Positions 1-8,200 of a DNA stretch of 64,000 nt are shown here, one piece after another; position 1 is the first letter of the stretch, and the number at the start of each line of letters is the position of its first letter. A program made the position numbers and the translations under genes. This DNA is from Bacteroidales bacterium. GTDB lineage: Bacteria > Bacteroidota > Bacteroidia > Bacteroidales > F082. The stretch covers positions 1 to 64,000 of the forward strand of contig JAEEJS010000032.1 in NCBI GenBank assembly GCA_016282015.1, written 5' to 3'. Under the pieces are notes generated by a model. The model was not told where the DNA came from and made no database searches. It saw nothing but the letters and a program-made list of their open reading frames with translations.

Positions 1-1
1 G

Positions 2-166
2 GCATACAAAATTTTAGACAGCTGTGTAGCTTGCGGTACTTGCATCGACGAGTGCCCAGTCGGCGCTATTTCAGAAGGTAGCATCTATTCAATCAACGCT
101 GATAACTGCGTTTCATGCGGCACATGCGCAAGCGTTTGCCCGAACGAAGCTATCGTTGAGGACTAA
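2..166 (+). CDS. 2[4Fe-4S] ferredoxin (5' end cut by window edge)
   Basis: A small electron carrier of about 55 residues. The 54 visible residues hold two CxxCxxCxxxCP motifs (starting CVACGTC and CVSCGTC), the signature of bacterial 8Fe ferredoxins that bind two [4Fe-4S] clusters. The first visible codon encodes Ala followed by Tyr-Lys, which is how these proteins usually start after the initiator Met. Base 1 is a G, so it may be the last base of the ATG and only two bases of the gene would be missing; this is inference. Such ferredoxins pass low-potential electrons among cytoplasmic oxidoreductases in anaerobes. The gene ends in TAA and is followed 20 bases later by a strong terminator, so it is probably transcribed alone or as the last gene of its operon. 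Confidence 0.93.
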   Translation, partial: AYKILDSCVACGTCIDECPVGAISEGSIYSINADNCVSCGTCASVCPNEAIVED

Positions 167-186
167 TACACACAGTGCGTTAATGC

Positions 187-218
187 AAAAAATGGTCGGC
201 AATCGCCGACCATTTTTT
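187..218. terminator. Bidirectional intrinsic terminator
   Basis: A perfect 14-bp stem (187-200 with 205-218) with an AATC tetraloop. The outer six pairs are A-T, so each strand ends in a U-run after a G+C-rich core (TGGTCGGC/GCCGACCA). It lies between the converging ferredoxin gene and the GH2 gene; the GH2 stop codon (217-219) sits inside the hairpin's edge, so it can end transcription from both sides. Confidence 0.9.
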
Positions 219-2052
219 ATTTCTTGAAATAATTTGAAATCTTTAGGTTTATCTCACGAATCCTTTCTTCGTTGAGCTTCACCACTTCCCTATCGTATGT
301 CATCAAGCCGTTAAGCTCGACCTCACAGTCGGTAGTCTGGGTGTAGACTGCCGCCGAGAAGCCGCGCGGAATTAGATTAAAAAGCTTGTTGGCATATTCC
401 ACATAAGTGTCGGTGACTTTTTCCTCGGTGTCGTATTCCACATAGCCCCAGCCTTGCGACGGAACCCATGTATGTCCCTCTATTTTCCTGCCGATTCCAC
501 CATATTCGCCAAGAACATTGACGCGTGATGCATCGTAGAAATACATCTCAGGGTCGGGATAGTTGTGAATGTCGAGAATGTCGCCTACCGGATAGTGGTT
601 ACCGCCAGATGCCGGGTTCACTAAGCGCGACGGATCGTAACTCTTGGTCCATTCAACGATTTCAGGGGTTTTGAACTGTCCCCACGACTCGTTAAACGGC
701 ACCCAAACGCCAATTGAAGGAACTGAATAGAGATAATCTATGATTTCTTTCCATTCTTTCTTATATGTCGCTTCCGATTCAGGTGTTCTGCGACTTAAAG
801 AACCATCGAAATATCTGTCTGTGACCCAGCCTGGACCGCGACCGCCAGACGGCATATCCTGCCAAACTATGATTCCAAGTTTATCACACCAATAGTACCA
901 ACGCGCAGGCTCCACCTTCACATGCTTACGAATCATATTGAAGCCGAAATCCTTGGTTTTCTGAATATCATATTTCAACGCCTCGTCGCACGGAGCGGTG
1001 TAGAGACCGTCGCACCACCAGCCCTGATCAAGCGGACCGAACATGAAAACCGGCTCGTTGTTAAGCATCAGACGCACAATGCCGTTTTCGTCTTTTGCAG
1101 TACTGAACTTGCGCATAGCGAAATAACCGACGACCCTGTCGACTACTATATCAGCTTGATACAAAACGACCTCGATATTGTACAGATAAGGATAATCGGG
1201 CGACCATAGCTTAGCATCAGCAGGCATTGGCACCTCGACTGCTTCACCATTTATCGATACTGCCGTTGCTCCTGCACACGGATTATGTCCATCAGCATAC
1301 GGTTTGCCGCTTTCAGAAACTGTAACTTTAACTTTTTTCGAAAAATTGCTCACAATAGTAGGAATAACCGTCACCTTGTGATTGTCAATATCGGGTATAA
1401 TCTTCAAATCAGCAATATAATTTTCATAAACCGGTTCAAGCCACACCGTCTGCCAGATTCCAGTGACTGGTGTATACCAGATTCCATGAGGTTTAACATG
1501 CTGTTTTCCACATGGTTGCTCGCCCTGGTCTGTCGGATCCCAAACACGCACTTTCAACACGTTACCTTTCTTTCTTACAGCTTGAGTGATATCAATACTA
1601 AATGGTGTATAACCGCCTGTATGAGATCCCACTTTTATGTCGTTTACCCATACATCACATTTCCAATCGACGGCACCGAAATGCAACAGAATGCGTTTAC
1701 TTCTCCATTTCGAAGGAACATCAAATTCTCGCTGATACCAGAGTTCATTGTCTTTTCCGACATATTTCTGCACTCCCGACAACGATGATTCTATGCAAAA
1801 CGGCACTAAAATCTTGCCGTCAAACTCGCCAATGTTATTTTCGCCTTTCGGACGAATGGCATAATCCCATAAGCCATTGAGGTTCATCCAATCAGAACGT
1901 TTCATCTGCGGACGCGGATACTCTTGCCAAACGTTTTCTGGAGTTATTTCAGAAGCCCAGCGGGTCTTCAAACTGTCGCCTGCCGGAGCATATTGCCCCA
2001 CCATAGTTAATCCGCTGATTAACAAGCAAATAAAGGTAATAAGTTTTTTCAT
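217..2052 (-). CDS. Secreted glycoside hydrolase family 2 protein
   Basis: A 611-residue protein with an N-terminal signal peptide (first ~20 residues) and the GH2 layout: a sugar-binding jelly-roll domain (about 35-210), an Ig-like domain (about 215-315) and a TIM barrel (about 320-600). The acid/base glutamate is visible in FNESWG (E455) and a fitting nucleophile in GEYGG (E516), so the enzyme should be active. GH2 enzymes are retaining exo-glycosidases (beta-galactosidase, beta-glucuronidase, beta-mannosidase); the substrate cannot be told here. The usual long C-terminal domains of LacZ are absent, giving a compact enzyme. It starts three bases after the stop of the DUF2490 gene and ends in the two-way terminator, so it is the last gene of the MarR-led operon. 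No SusC/SusD pair is nearby, which is unusual for a polysaccharide utilisation enzyme. Confidence 0.9.
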   Translation of the reverse strand: MKKLITFICLLISGLTMVGQYAPAGDSLKTRWASEITPENVWQEYPRPQMKRSDWMNLNGLWDYAIRPKGENNIGEFDGKILVPFCIESSLSGVQKYVGKDNELWYQREFDVPSKWRSKRILLHFGAVDWKCDVWVNDIKVGSHTGGYTPFSIDITQAVRKKGNVLKVRVWDPTDQGEQPCGKQHVKPHGIWYTPVTGIWQTVWLEPVYENYIADLKIIPDIDNHKVTVIPTIVSNFSKKVKVTVSESGKPYADGHNPCAGATAVSINGEAVEVPMPADAKLWSPDYPYLYNIEVVLYQADIVVDRVVGYFAMRKFSTAKDENGIVRLMLNNEPVFMFGPLDQGWWCDGLYTAPCDEALKYDIQKTKDFGFNMIRKHVKVEPARWYYWCDKLGIIVWQDMPSGGRGPGWVTDRYFDGSLSRRTPESEATYKKEWKEIIDYLYSVPSIGVWVPFNESWGQFKTPEIVEWTKSYDPSRLVNPASGGNHYPVGDILDIHNYPDPEMYFYDASRVNVLGEYGGIGRKIEGHTWVPSQGWGYVEYDTEEKVTDTYVEYANKLFNLIPRGFSAAVYTQTTDCEVELNGLMTYDREVVKLNEERIREINLKISNYFKK

Positions 2053-2055
2053 GGT

Positions 2056-2799
2056 TTAATGTTTAAATTTCCAGCCCAGACCGAAAAACACCGTTCTAAT
2101 CTGGTCGTCTGTAATATAAATATCTCTGTAATCTCTAACAAAAACCGACAGATACTGACGTCGCGTAAGGCGATAATCGACACTGCCTACAAGTAATATG
2201 CTTTCAAGGAATAAATCTTTGCCTTTAGTCTCCGCTATCAATTCACCTGACAAACCATAACTCCACCTCGAGTTTTTACCGCGGTACTCTACCGAGAGCC
2301 TGTTACGCCAAACATGTTGCATCTTGTAATTGTAATACCCACGTGTCTCATCGTGCATCATCATCTGATAGCGGGTACGGAAAGCGAATTCCCAATTCCT
2401 ATAGTCATACTTATAAGTAAAATGGGCTGAAAAACGATACCTGTTTCGATAAATGTGCTTTTCGGTATATTTGTTGATATACTCCACAGCTATGCCCATC
2501 TTTAATCCGTGTAAGAGCCTGTATTTTTTAAACTTATAATCAAAGCCAAGCGCAGTCTTGGATCGATTGTATTGCGAGAAATCATGGTCAAAACGAAGGT
2601 CTTCTTTCACCCAGACCTCATACAAATTCGCAAAACCGCACTGATATTCAGCAGTGAGCATTCCACCGAAATCAGTCTCATTTTGGGCTGATACACGATT
2701 GGGAATCAAAAACAACAATAATAAAAACGCAATTGCGGAGACCATGTTGACACGGCCTCTGCGGCAAGATTGCATATTTATTAGTTGTTTATAACTCAT
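2056..2799 (-). CDS. DUF2490-type outer-membrane beta-barrel protein
   Basis: A 247-residue protein with a hydrophobic segment near residues 19-38 ending VSA-Q, read as a signal peptide with a long basic n-region. The rest consists of alternating strands rich in Tyr, Arg and Trp and ends in Phe-Lys-His, typical of small outer-membrane barrels. The pattern resembles DUF2490, whose function is unknown. The ATG at 2799 overlaps the TGA of the upstream DUF4956 gene (ATGA), which argues for translational coupling and for this start; a later Met at residue 19 would give a more ordinary signal peptide. It sits between a DUF4956/VTC pair and a GH2 enzyme. DUF2490 assignment is from recall of the family pattern and is moderately sure. 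Confidence 0.7.
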   Translation of the reverse strand: MSYKQLINMQSCRRGRVNMVSAIAFLLLLFLIPNRVSAQNETDFGGMLTAEYQCGFANLYEVWVKEDLRFDHDFSQYNRSKTALGFDYKFKKYRLLHGLKMGIAVEYINKYTEKHIYRNRYRFSAHFTYKYDYRNWEFAFRTRYQMMMHDETRGYYNYKMQHVWRNRLSVEYRGKNSRWSYGLSGELIAETKGKDLFLESILLVGSVDYRLTRRQYLSVFVRDYRDIYITDDQIRTVFFGLGWKFKH

Positions 2800-3524
2800 T
2801 GAAAATCTCTGAGTTTAGTGATATTATTGATAGTGTTTTGTGTCTTTGAAAACGGTTTGTACGTAACCTTAACGTAGGCCACATCGCGCAGGAAGTCGAT
2901 ATGCCCCACCTCCACCTCGATTATATCCAAACCTGTACGCTCCTTGAGGTCGGCAATAAGTTCAGCCTCACGCCCGTGTTTCACATTCTCTATCTTATCG
3001 TAAAGAACGATTTTCATCTCAGTGCGTTTAGCTGTAATGACATGATATTCAAACAGCCATATCGCTATGATAAACAAGAGGTTAGTGATACCCAACTCGA
3101 GATAGCTCACCGTCAGGGCCAAACCGTTGATGATGGAAATGCCTATGATGATGAAAAGATAGGTCATCTCCCTGATTTTCAGCGTCTCCGTTCGGTAACG
3201 TATCATTCCGAAAATAGCAAAAAGTCCCAAAGCGAAACTTATGGCCATCTTCATATTCTCCATCTGTATAATCAGAAGGAAAATAGTAATTGCGAAGAGC
3301 ATGAAAGTGAAATAATAATCGTTGCGGCGGCTTTTGGGGTAATAGAAGCAGCGCACTATGATCCAGCACACCAGAAAATGGAATGCGAAACGCACCAATA
3401 GCGTCCATAGACTTGCCAGGTCGACAAGCGGCACCCCTAAAAATCCCGATTCAAAGGCGTCACCGCCGAATTCGCGGGCGATGTCCGGATCAAAGTTCTG
3501 TTGAACCAGTTGAAGTAACAGCAT
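2796..3524 (-). CDS. DUF4956 inner-membrane protein
   Basis: A 242-residue protein with four to six hydrophobic segments between about residues 38 and 165, then a cytoplasmic C-terminal domain (about 170-242) with a ferredoxin-like alternation of strands and helices. This matches DUF4956, a family of unknown function that travels with VTC-domain proteins and often CotH-kinase proteins in Bacteroidota and Firmicutes. The conserved stretch around FGMIRYRTETL fits the family. The start overlaps the 3' end of the VTC gene by 35 bases, and its stop overlaps the next ATG, so translation of the three genes is probably linked. A role in polyphosphate handling or surface-protein modification has been suggested by context only. 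Confidence 0.82.
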   Translation of the reverse strand: MLLLQLVQQNFDPDIAREFGGDAFESGFLGVPLVDLASLWTLLVRFAFHFLVCWIIVRCFYYPKSRRNDYYFTFMLFAITIFLLIIQMENMKMAISFALGLFAIFGMIRYRTETLKIREMTYLFIIIGISIINGLALTVSYLELGITNLLFIIAIWLFEYHVITAKRTEMKIVLYDKIENVKHGREAELIADLKERTGLDIIEVEVGHIDFLRDVAYVKVTYKPFSKTQNTINNITKLRDFQ

Positions 3525-4296
3525 ATTCTCTTAATTTTTTTAATTTTTCCAATCTTATAATTTTCTTCTTGAAACGGTTTTGTTTCAGATTCTCGTCAGT
3601 CATGGCCCTGCCTATGCAGTATTTGCTGATTTTGAACGGCTTGACACGCAGGTCGGACAGAGTTTTCTGAAAGAAGGAATCACAGCGTCCGTCGCGCTTA
3701 AGTTCTATGACGACAAGCGGCGCGAGAGTTGCCTCGTTGCCCGTCTCCAGATTGTGGAAACGCACGTTGAAGTCTATGGTGATGCGCTCCGTTTTGCCTT
3801 TGTTGACCACGGTGATACGATCAAAAGCGGTCTTCATCTTCTTTTCGAATTTGTCGAAATCGTAAGTCGGAAGCTCCTTCTCGACAAACTCTCGCACCGC
3901 CAGGTCAGACTTTAGGTCGTCAAACACTCCTGGCCCCACTTCTATACGTTTTTTCTTAGTACGCCCGTGGTTGTTCTTGTGCTTTACCTCGCAGAAATAG
4001 CCGTTGGTATCCACATAGTTGCGCACTCGCAGCTTATCACGCTTCAGCTTTTTGTCCTGATGAATGATGTACATGTGATTGTCGGCCGTGTCATAATAAA
4101 CGCTGTCATAAGCGGCTATGCGTTTGCCGTCAATCTCCTGCACGTAATATTCATCTTTAATCAACGAAAACAGTTCGTTCACTGTAAAGTCGTCAGCGAC
4201 ATATTTGGTGTCGACACGGTTCATCATCTTCACGGCGCTCATGTCGTCAAGGCTGATGGGGGCCATTTCTTTCAATATGTCGTCCAGAAGCATCAT
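3490..4296 (-). CDS. VTC-domain (polyphosphate polymerase-like) protein
   Basis: A 268-residue soluble protein of the VTC / CYTH-like triphosphate tunnel superfamily. Visible family signs are the opening NRVDTKYV, the YYDT motif, the basic cluster KLKRDKLRVRNY, EVKHKNNHGRTKKKR and the late VIELKRDG and KISKYCIGRA motifs. In yeast Vtc4 the same tunnel domain makes polyphosphate from ATP; most bacterial members are untested. Its ATG overlaps the TGA of the upstream secreted-protein gene by one base, and its tail overlaps the DUF4956 gene by 35 bases. The conserved pairing with DUF4956 suggests the two act as one membrane-associated unit. A CotH-kinase protein, the third usual partner, is encoded far off at 31294-33303. 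Confidence 0.85.
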   Translation of the reverse strand: MMLLDDILKEMAPISLDDMSAVKMMNRVDTKYVADDFTVNELFSLIKDEYYVQEIDGKRIAAYDSVYYDTADNHMYIIHQDKKLKRDKLRVRNYVDTNGYFCEVKHKNNHGRTKKKRIEVGPGVFDDLKSDLAVREFVEKELPTYDFDKFEKKMKTAFDRITVVNKGKTERITIDFNVRFHNLETGNEATLAPLVVIELKRDGRCDSFFQKTLSDLRVKPFKISKYCIGRAMTDENLKQNRFKKKIIRLEKLKKLREYAVTSTGSTEL

Positions 4297-4727
4297 CAGT
4301 CCTTGAAGATTAACTCGAACGTCTTCACCGACTCCAATTTCCCGTTGGGATAATAATTGTACTGATATTTCTTGCTACCGTCTTCGTTGTACTCAAACTT
4401 TCTGATGCGCACCACCTTGTCGCGGTCGTTGTACTCTATCTCGCGAAGCACTTTGGAAGCCGGATCCAAAGGATCGGCGTACTCGCTAACCACACGCGAT
4501 TTCTGACCGTAAGATGCATATTCTATCTCCTCGATCTTCCTGCCGAGGGTGTCGTATGTGGTGACATGGTCCAAAAACGCCTGCTTTGAACCGGCGGGGG
4601 TGTTCCACTCCTTGATGGTCAAACCCTTACGCTGCTGACGTTTGGCAACTGTTTCAGGTTTCACCTGCTGGGCAAAGACCGGCATCACCAAAGCCATCAG
4701 AAATGACAAAACAAATAATCTCTTCAT
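4296..4727 (-). CDS. Small secreted protein with YwqK/MORN-like repeats
   Basis: A 143-residue protein with a clear signal peptide (residues 1-20, cut after VFA). The mature part has repeated Tyr-rich units such as YNEDGSKKYQYNYYPNGK and EYNDRDKVVRIRKFEYN, resembling the strand repeats of YwqK-type and MORN-like proteins. It is expected in the periplasm or on the surface. No catalytic motif is seen and no function can be assigned. Its stop codon shares one base with the start of the VTC gene, so it belongs to the same transcript. Confidence 0.65.
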   Translation of the reverse strand: MKRLFVLSFLMALVMPVFAQQVKPETVAKRQQRKGLTIKEWNTPAGSKQAFLDHVTTYDTLGRKIEEIEYASYGQKSRVVSEYADPLDPASKVLREIEYNDRDKVVRIRKFEYNEDGSKKYQYNYYPNGKLESVKTFELIFKD

Positions 4728-4754
4728 TTATTCTTCTTTCTTGTCCTTGTAAAC

Positions 4755-5471
4755 TTAAACCTGTATTCTGACCACAAATGTGGTGTCCGGCTCCATCTCT
4801 ATGATTTCGCCAATATTGTCTATGGAAATTGTGTCGATAATCGGATAAGGTATCTCGCTCTCGTTCTCTGTGAAAGTGAACACCTCATAGTCACCCGGTT
4901 CCAGTTTTTGGAAAGCGAACACTCCGTCCAGCCCCACTCGCACATCGTCGAAATGGCAGATATCACCGAGGTTTCTGATGTAGACACGGTGTTCGTAGGC
5001 CCAGCCCTGTCCGCGATAAGTGCTGTTGTGATAGTACAATGCGTACACCTTGCCCTTCAGAATAGAGGTGCCGTATGCTTTGCCTGAATGTATGTACATT
5101 GTATCAACCCTGCCAGTTTCGCCTTTGCCTATTGATATTGAGGCCGAAACAGGAATCCTTTCACCTGAAGGAAGAGTGGAATATGTAAATACAGTGTATC
5201 TGCCTTGGGTCAGGTATTTGAATTTATAAAAGCCGTTGTCGTCGGTCTCCACGTCGTCGCCGTAAAAATCGTCATCGCCGTAAACAATGAAAACGTCGGT
5301 TTTTGAAGCCACTGTAGTGTCGGCCGGCAGGCTGTAGTTGTCGTCAGGATGCGAGACAAGCATGACATAACCCTGTACTGTGCCCGTACCGCCTTCGCCT
5401 GGATTACTGTTGCACGAAGCAAACAAAACAATGCCAAGGCATAAAAGCCCTAATAATTTGATTGTACGCAT
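4755..5471 (-). CDS. Lipoprotein with two carboxypeptidase-regulatory-like domains
   Basis: A 238-residue predicted lipoprotein: hydrophobic signal followed by the lipobox LFASC with the lipidated Cys at residue 20. The mature part has two similar beta-sandwich modules (about 28-125 and 135-238), each with a DNGFYKFKYLTQGRYTVFTY-like or LDGVFAFQKLEPGDYEVFTF-like strand pattern, typical of carboxypeptidase-regulatory/SdrD-B-like folds. These are usually adhesive or structural; no enzyme site is visible. It starts seven bases after the MarR stop codon and is probably co-transcribed with it. A surface location is likely but not proven; no clear acidic export signal directly after the Cys was seen. 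Confidence 0.72.
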   Translation of the reverse strand: MRTIKLLGLLCLGIVLFASCNSNPGEGGTGTVQGYVMLVSHPDDNYSLPADTTVASKTDVFIVYGDDDFYGDDVETDDNGFYKFKYLTQGRYTVFTYSTLPSGERIPVSASISIGKGETGRVDTMYIHSGKAYGTSILKGKVYALYYHNSTYRGQGWAYEHRVYIRNLGDICHFDDVRVGLDGVFAFQKLEPGDYEVFTFTENESEIPYPIIDTISIDNIGEIIEMEPDTTFVVRIQV

Positions 5472-5478
5472 ATTAAGT

Positions 5479-5907
5479 TTAACTTTCCAAGTTGTTGATA
5501 ATCTGTTGAAGCACTTTCACAAAATTGTCGAGATCTTTTTCGCTGATACCCTTAATGGTGTCGTTCATAAATTTGATAGCCACTTCGGTTGCCTCGTTTT
5601 TCAATGCCAGACCCTGCTCGGTCAACTCAATCTTGTTGATGCGGCGGTCGTTCTTGTCTATGGTGCGGCAGACCAGATTGTTTTTCTCCAAAGAGTCTAT
5701 GAATTTGGTTACCGAGTTCTTGTCTTTCTTGATAATATCAGCTATTTTCTGCTGAGAGATAGACTGCTCGTCCCAGAGTATATCCATCACAAGATACTGC
5801 TCCGGGGTCATGTTTATACCGTTTTCCTGAAGCTTGTCAAGGAAGTACTTCTTTATCCTTGAGTTGAGGATATTGATATAGACTGCTATTTCCTTAATTA
5901 GCATCAT
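5479..5907 (-). CDS. MarR-family transcriptional regulator
   Basis: A 142-residue protein with the MarR winged-helix layout: dimerisation helices at both ends, a helix-turn-helix around ISQQKIADIIKKDKNSVTKF (about 53-72), and a wing with the DKNDRRINKIELTEQG pattern (about 85-102), where the Asp-x-Arg pair is family-typical. MarR proteins are dimers that usually repress their own operon and release DNA on binding a small phenolic or similar ligand. The gene opens the seven-gene minus-strand run ending at the GH2 gene. A -7 box and a perfect 15-bp direct repeat lie just upstream, a plausible place for autoregulation. The ligand cannot be inferred. Confidence 0.88.
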   Translation of the reverse strand: MMLIKEIAVYINILNSRIKKYFLDKLQENGINMTPEQYLVMDILWDEQSISQQKIADIIKKDKNSVTKFIDSLEKNNLVCRTIDKNDRRINKIELTEQGLALKNEATEVAIKFMNDTIKGISEKDLDNFVKVLQQIINNLES

Positions 5908-5928
5908 AGTTTATAGGGATTTTGCAAG

Positions 5929-5936
5929 CAAAGATA
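5929..5936 (-). promoter_or_regulatory. Bacteroidota -7 box for the MarR-led operon
   Basis: On the minus strand this reads TATCTTTG, matching the Bacteroidota -7 consensus TAnnTTTG, about 22 bases before the MarR start codon. No convincing -33 TTTG is seen; that area is A+T-rich and contains the direct repeat. Confidence 0.6.
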
Positions 5937-5968
5937 TATATTTTTTTTAGAAAAAGATATATATTTTT
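5931..5968. repeat. 15-bp direct repeat, candidate MarR operator
   Basis: AAGATATATATTTTT occurs at 5931-5945 and again at 5954-5968, a perfect repeat with a 23-bp period, about two helical turns. The first copy overlaps the -7 box. The A+T-rich core ATATAT is itself symmetric, as expected for a dimeric regulator site. Operator function is inference from position. Confidence 0.45.
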
Positions 5969-5977
5969 CAGGAAATG

Positions 5978-6802
5978 TTATTTCTTTTTTCTAATCGGGC
6001 TTTCAGGTTCTTTGGCCATCATCTGATATTCCACCCATTCGACCAATCGCGGAAGGACAAAGTCCACCAATTTGGTCATCTTGCCCATAGGGGTCAGAAT
6101 CATGTCTTTTTTGCGGAATCTGATGCCGAAAGCCATACGCTGCGCCACTCTTTCTGCCGACATCATCTTGTTCTCATTTCGTGGTGTCATGCCTTGTGGT
6201 GAGCCGTCAGCAAGAAGTGCTGTGTTGCGGATGTTTGAGGAGGTGAATCCGGGTGCGAACACCATGACGTGCAAACCGTCATAGCGATGCTCCACCCTTA
6301 GGGTATTGAGGAATCCCCTGATGGCAAACTTAGAGGCCGAATAGCCCGTTCTGCCAGGCAATCCGATATGTCCGGCCGTGGAAATGACTCCCACCACGCT
6401 GCCTTTAGTCTTAAGCAAATAAGGCAGAGCGTATTTGGTACAGTAGACCGTGCCCCAGAAATTGGTGTCCATCAGTTTTTTGATAACGACAAGGTCCAAA
6501 TCGAGAAACATTGCCCTCATCGAGATACCGGCGTTATTGACCAAAATATCTATGCGTCCAAACTTCTCAACTGCTTTATCGATAAGATTTCTGCAGTCCT
6601 CCTCCACCGACACGTCAGTCTTGACACACAACACTTTATCCTTATCAGACATTTCCTCACGCAAAGCCGTAAGTTTTTCGTAGGAACGTGCCGCCATCAC
6701 TATCTTGGCGCCGAGGGAGTTGAACAAACGGGCAGCAGCCAGCCCTATTCCAGAGCTGGCTCCCGTTATGATTATTACCTTATCTACAAAATATTTTGTC
6801 AT
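5978..6802 (-). CDS. Short-chain dehydrogenase/reductase next to serine palmitoyltransferase
   Basis: A 274-residue classical SDR: TGASSGIG cofactor loop near the N-terminus, NNAG after strand 4, and the catalytic YSASK. The Ala-Ala-Arg-Ser segment after strand 2 (MAARSYEK) favours NADPH. A C-terminal hydrophobic or amphipathic tail with a basic end (PIRKKK) may touch the membrane. It begins eight bases after the stop of the serine palmitoyltransferase gene and is surely co-transcribed with it, making 3-ketodihydrosphingosine reductase (the second step of sphingolipid synthesis) the best guess. Family alone cannot fix the substrate; the SDR at 8201 is a rival for the same step. Confidence 0.8.
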   Translation of the reverse strand: MTKYFVDKVIIITGASSGIGLAAARLFNSLGAKIVMAARSYEKLTALREEMSDKDKVLCVKTDVSVEEDCRNLIDKAVEKFGRIDILVNNAGISMRAMFLDLDLVVIKKLMDTNFWGTVYCTKYALPYLLKTKGSVVGVISTAGHIGLPGRTGYSASKFAIRGFLNTLRVEHRYDGLHVMVFAPGFTSSNIRNTALLADGSPQGMTPRNENKMMSAERVAQRMAFGIRFRKKDMILTPMGKMTKLVDFVLPRLVEWVEYQMMAKEPESPIRKKK

Positions 6803-6810
6803 CTATAGCA

Positions 6811-8070
6811 CTACAGAATAGCCATCTGAGGCAACTCAGGTTTGTCGTACTGTCCGGCAGCGAGTTTTTCCTTGATTTCCTTAAAGGCGTTAAGTGTGTA
6901 ATGCACGTCTTCAAGTGAGTGAGCCGCAGTCGGGATGATACGGAAGATGATCATGCCGCGTGGGATGACAGGATATGTGACGATAGAGCAGAAAATCTTG
7001 TAGTTGGTGCGCAAATCGAGGGCTATCCATGCTGCCTGAGCCTCGTTACCAGGCAGGAAGATAGGTGTTACGCATGCCTCGGCCGGTCCGATGTTGAATC
7101 CGAGTTCGCGGAAACCGTTCTGCAGGGTGCGTGTAACAGTCCAGAGTTTCTTGCGAAGCTCGTCACCTTCTGCGCTGCGGATGATTTCCAAACGTTTCAG
7201 GCAGCCTTCAACTATAGGCATAGGCAATGACTTCGCGTACATCTGCGAGCGCATGTTGTAACGGAGGTAGTCGATGATATACTTAGGTCCGGCAACGAAA
7301 CCGCCTATGATAGCCATTGACTTGGCGTATGCGCCTATGTAAAGGTCTATTTCGTCCATCACGCCGAAATGCTCCGAGGTACCGCGTCCTGTTGGGCCCA
7401 TGCAGCCAAAGCCGTGAGCGTCGTCTATGAGGATACGGAACTGATATTTCTTCTTCAAAGCTGCAATCTGGTCGAGTATACCGAGAGCGCCTGTCATTCC
7501 GAACACTCCTTCGGTGATGAGCAGTATGCCGCCGCCAGTCTTCTTCACCACCTCGGTAGCTCTCTGCAACATCTTTTCGCAACTCACTATGTCGTTGTGT
7601 TTGAAGTGAAACGACTGACCCATGTGCAAACGTTTGCCGTCAATCAGGCAGGCATGAGCCTCAGCGTCGAATACTATGACATCGTTGCGGGTGCAAAGGG
7701 CGTCGATAGTTGACACTATACCCTGATATCCGAAGTTAAATTCGTAGGCGTCCTCCTTGCGTTCAAAGTCGGCAAGCTCACGCTCCAGACGTTCGTGCAG
7801 ACGGGTGTTACCACTCATCATACGAGCGCCCATAGGATAAGCCAGGCCCCAGCGTGCCGCAGCCTCGGCGTCTACTTTTCTCACCTCCGGATGATTGGCC
7901 AGTCCGAGGTAATTGTTTAAACTCCAGCACAATACGTCAATGCCGTTGAAGCGCATATGAGGTCCAAGCTCGCCTTCCAAACGCGGGAATGCGAAATATC
8001 CGTGAATGCGGTCCATATACTGTCCGATCGGACCACCTGAATCATGAGCTATTCTTTCGAAAATTTCCAT
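6811..8070 (-). CDS. spt: Serine palmitoyltransferase (alpha-oxoamine synthase)
   Basis: A 419-residue PLP enzyme of the alpha-oxoamine synthase family. It joins L-serine with a long-chain acyl-CoA or acyl-ACP to give 3-ketodihydrosphingosine, the first step of the sphingolipid pathway typical of Bacteroidales. Visible signs are the NNYLGLANHPEV opening, the DDAHGFGCMG aspartate-histidine site that grips PLP, and AYAKSMA with the Schiff-base lysine K250. Length and motifs fit Spt better than the related KBL or BioF, and the SDR neighbour supports it. I chose the Met at 8070 because the longer frame (to 8127) crosses the likely promoter and adds 19 residues unlike the family. Confidence 0.88.
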   Translation of the reverse strand: MEIFERIAHDSGGPIGQYMDRIHGYFAFPRLEGELGPHMRFNGIDVLCWSLNNYLGLANHPEVRKVDAEAAARWGLAYPMGARMMSGNTRLHERLERELADFERKEDAYEFNFGYQGIVSTIDALCTRNDVIVFDAEAHACLIDGKRLHMGQSFHFKHNDIVSCEKMLQRATEVVKKTGGGILLITEGVFGMTGALGILDQIAALKKKYQFRILIDDAHGFGCMGPTGRGTSEHFGVMDEIDLYIGAYAKSMAIIGGFVAGPKYIIDYLRYNMRSQMYAKSLPMPIVEGCLKRLEIIRSAEGDELRKKLWTVTRTLQNGFRELGFNIGPAEACVTPIFLPGNEAQAAWIALDLRTNYKIFCSIVTYPVIPRGMIIFRIIPTAAHSLEDVHYTLNAFKEIKEKLAAGQYDKPELPQMAIL

Positions 8071-8095
8071 ACTTTGATAATTTTGTTTTAGATTG

Positions 8096-8103
8096 CAAAA
8101 ATA
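8096..8103 (-). promoter_or_regulatory. -7 box for the spt-SDR pair
   Basis: Reads TATTTTTG on the minus strand, fitting TAnnTTTG, about 26 bases before the chosen spt start. It also argues against translation beginning at 8127. No clear -33 element. Confidence 0.5.
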
Positions 8104-8175
8104 GTAAAAATATTTACAGTAAACCACACCATCTATTTATTTTTTCAAGTTTTTCTTACGGTTCGGTTTTTTTTG

Positions 8176-8183
8176 TACTTTTG
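8176..8183 (+). promoter_or_regulatory. -7 box for the SDR-VOC pair
   Basis: TACTTTTG fits the TAnnTTTG consensus 18 bases before the ATG at 8201. Together with the box at 8096-8103 it makes a divergent promoter region between the two gene pairs. Confidence 0.5.
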
Positions 8184-8200
8184 TACTCTATTTTCGGAAA

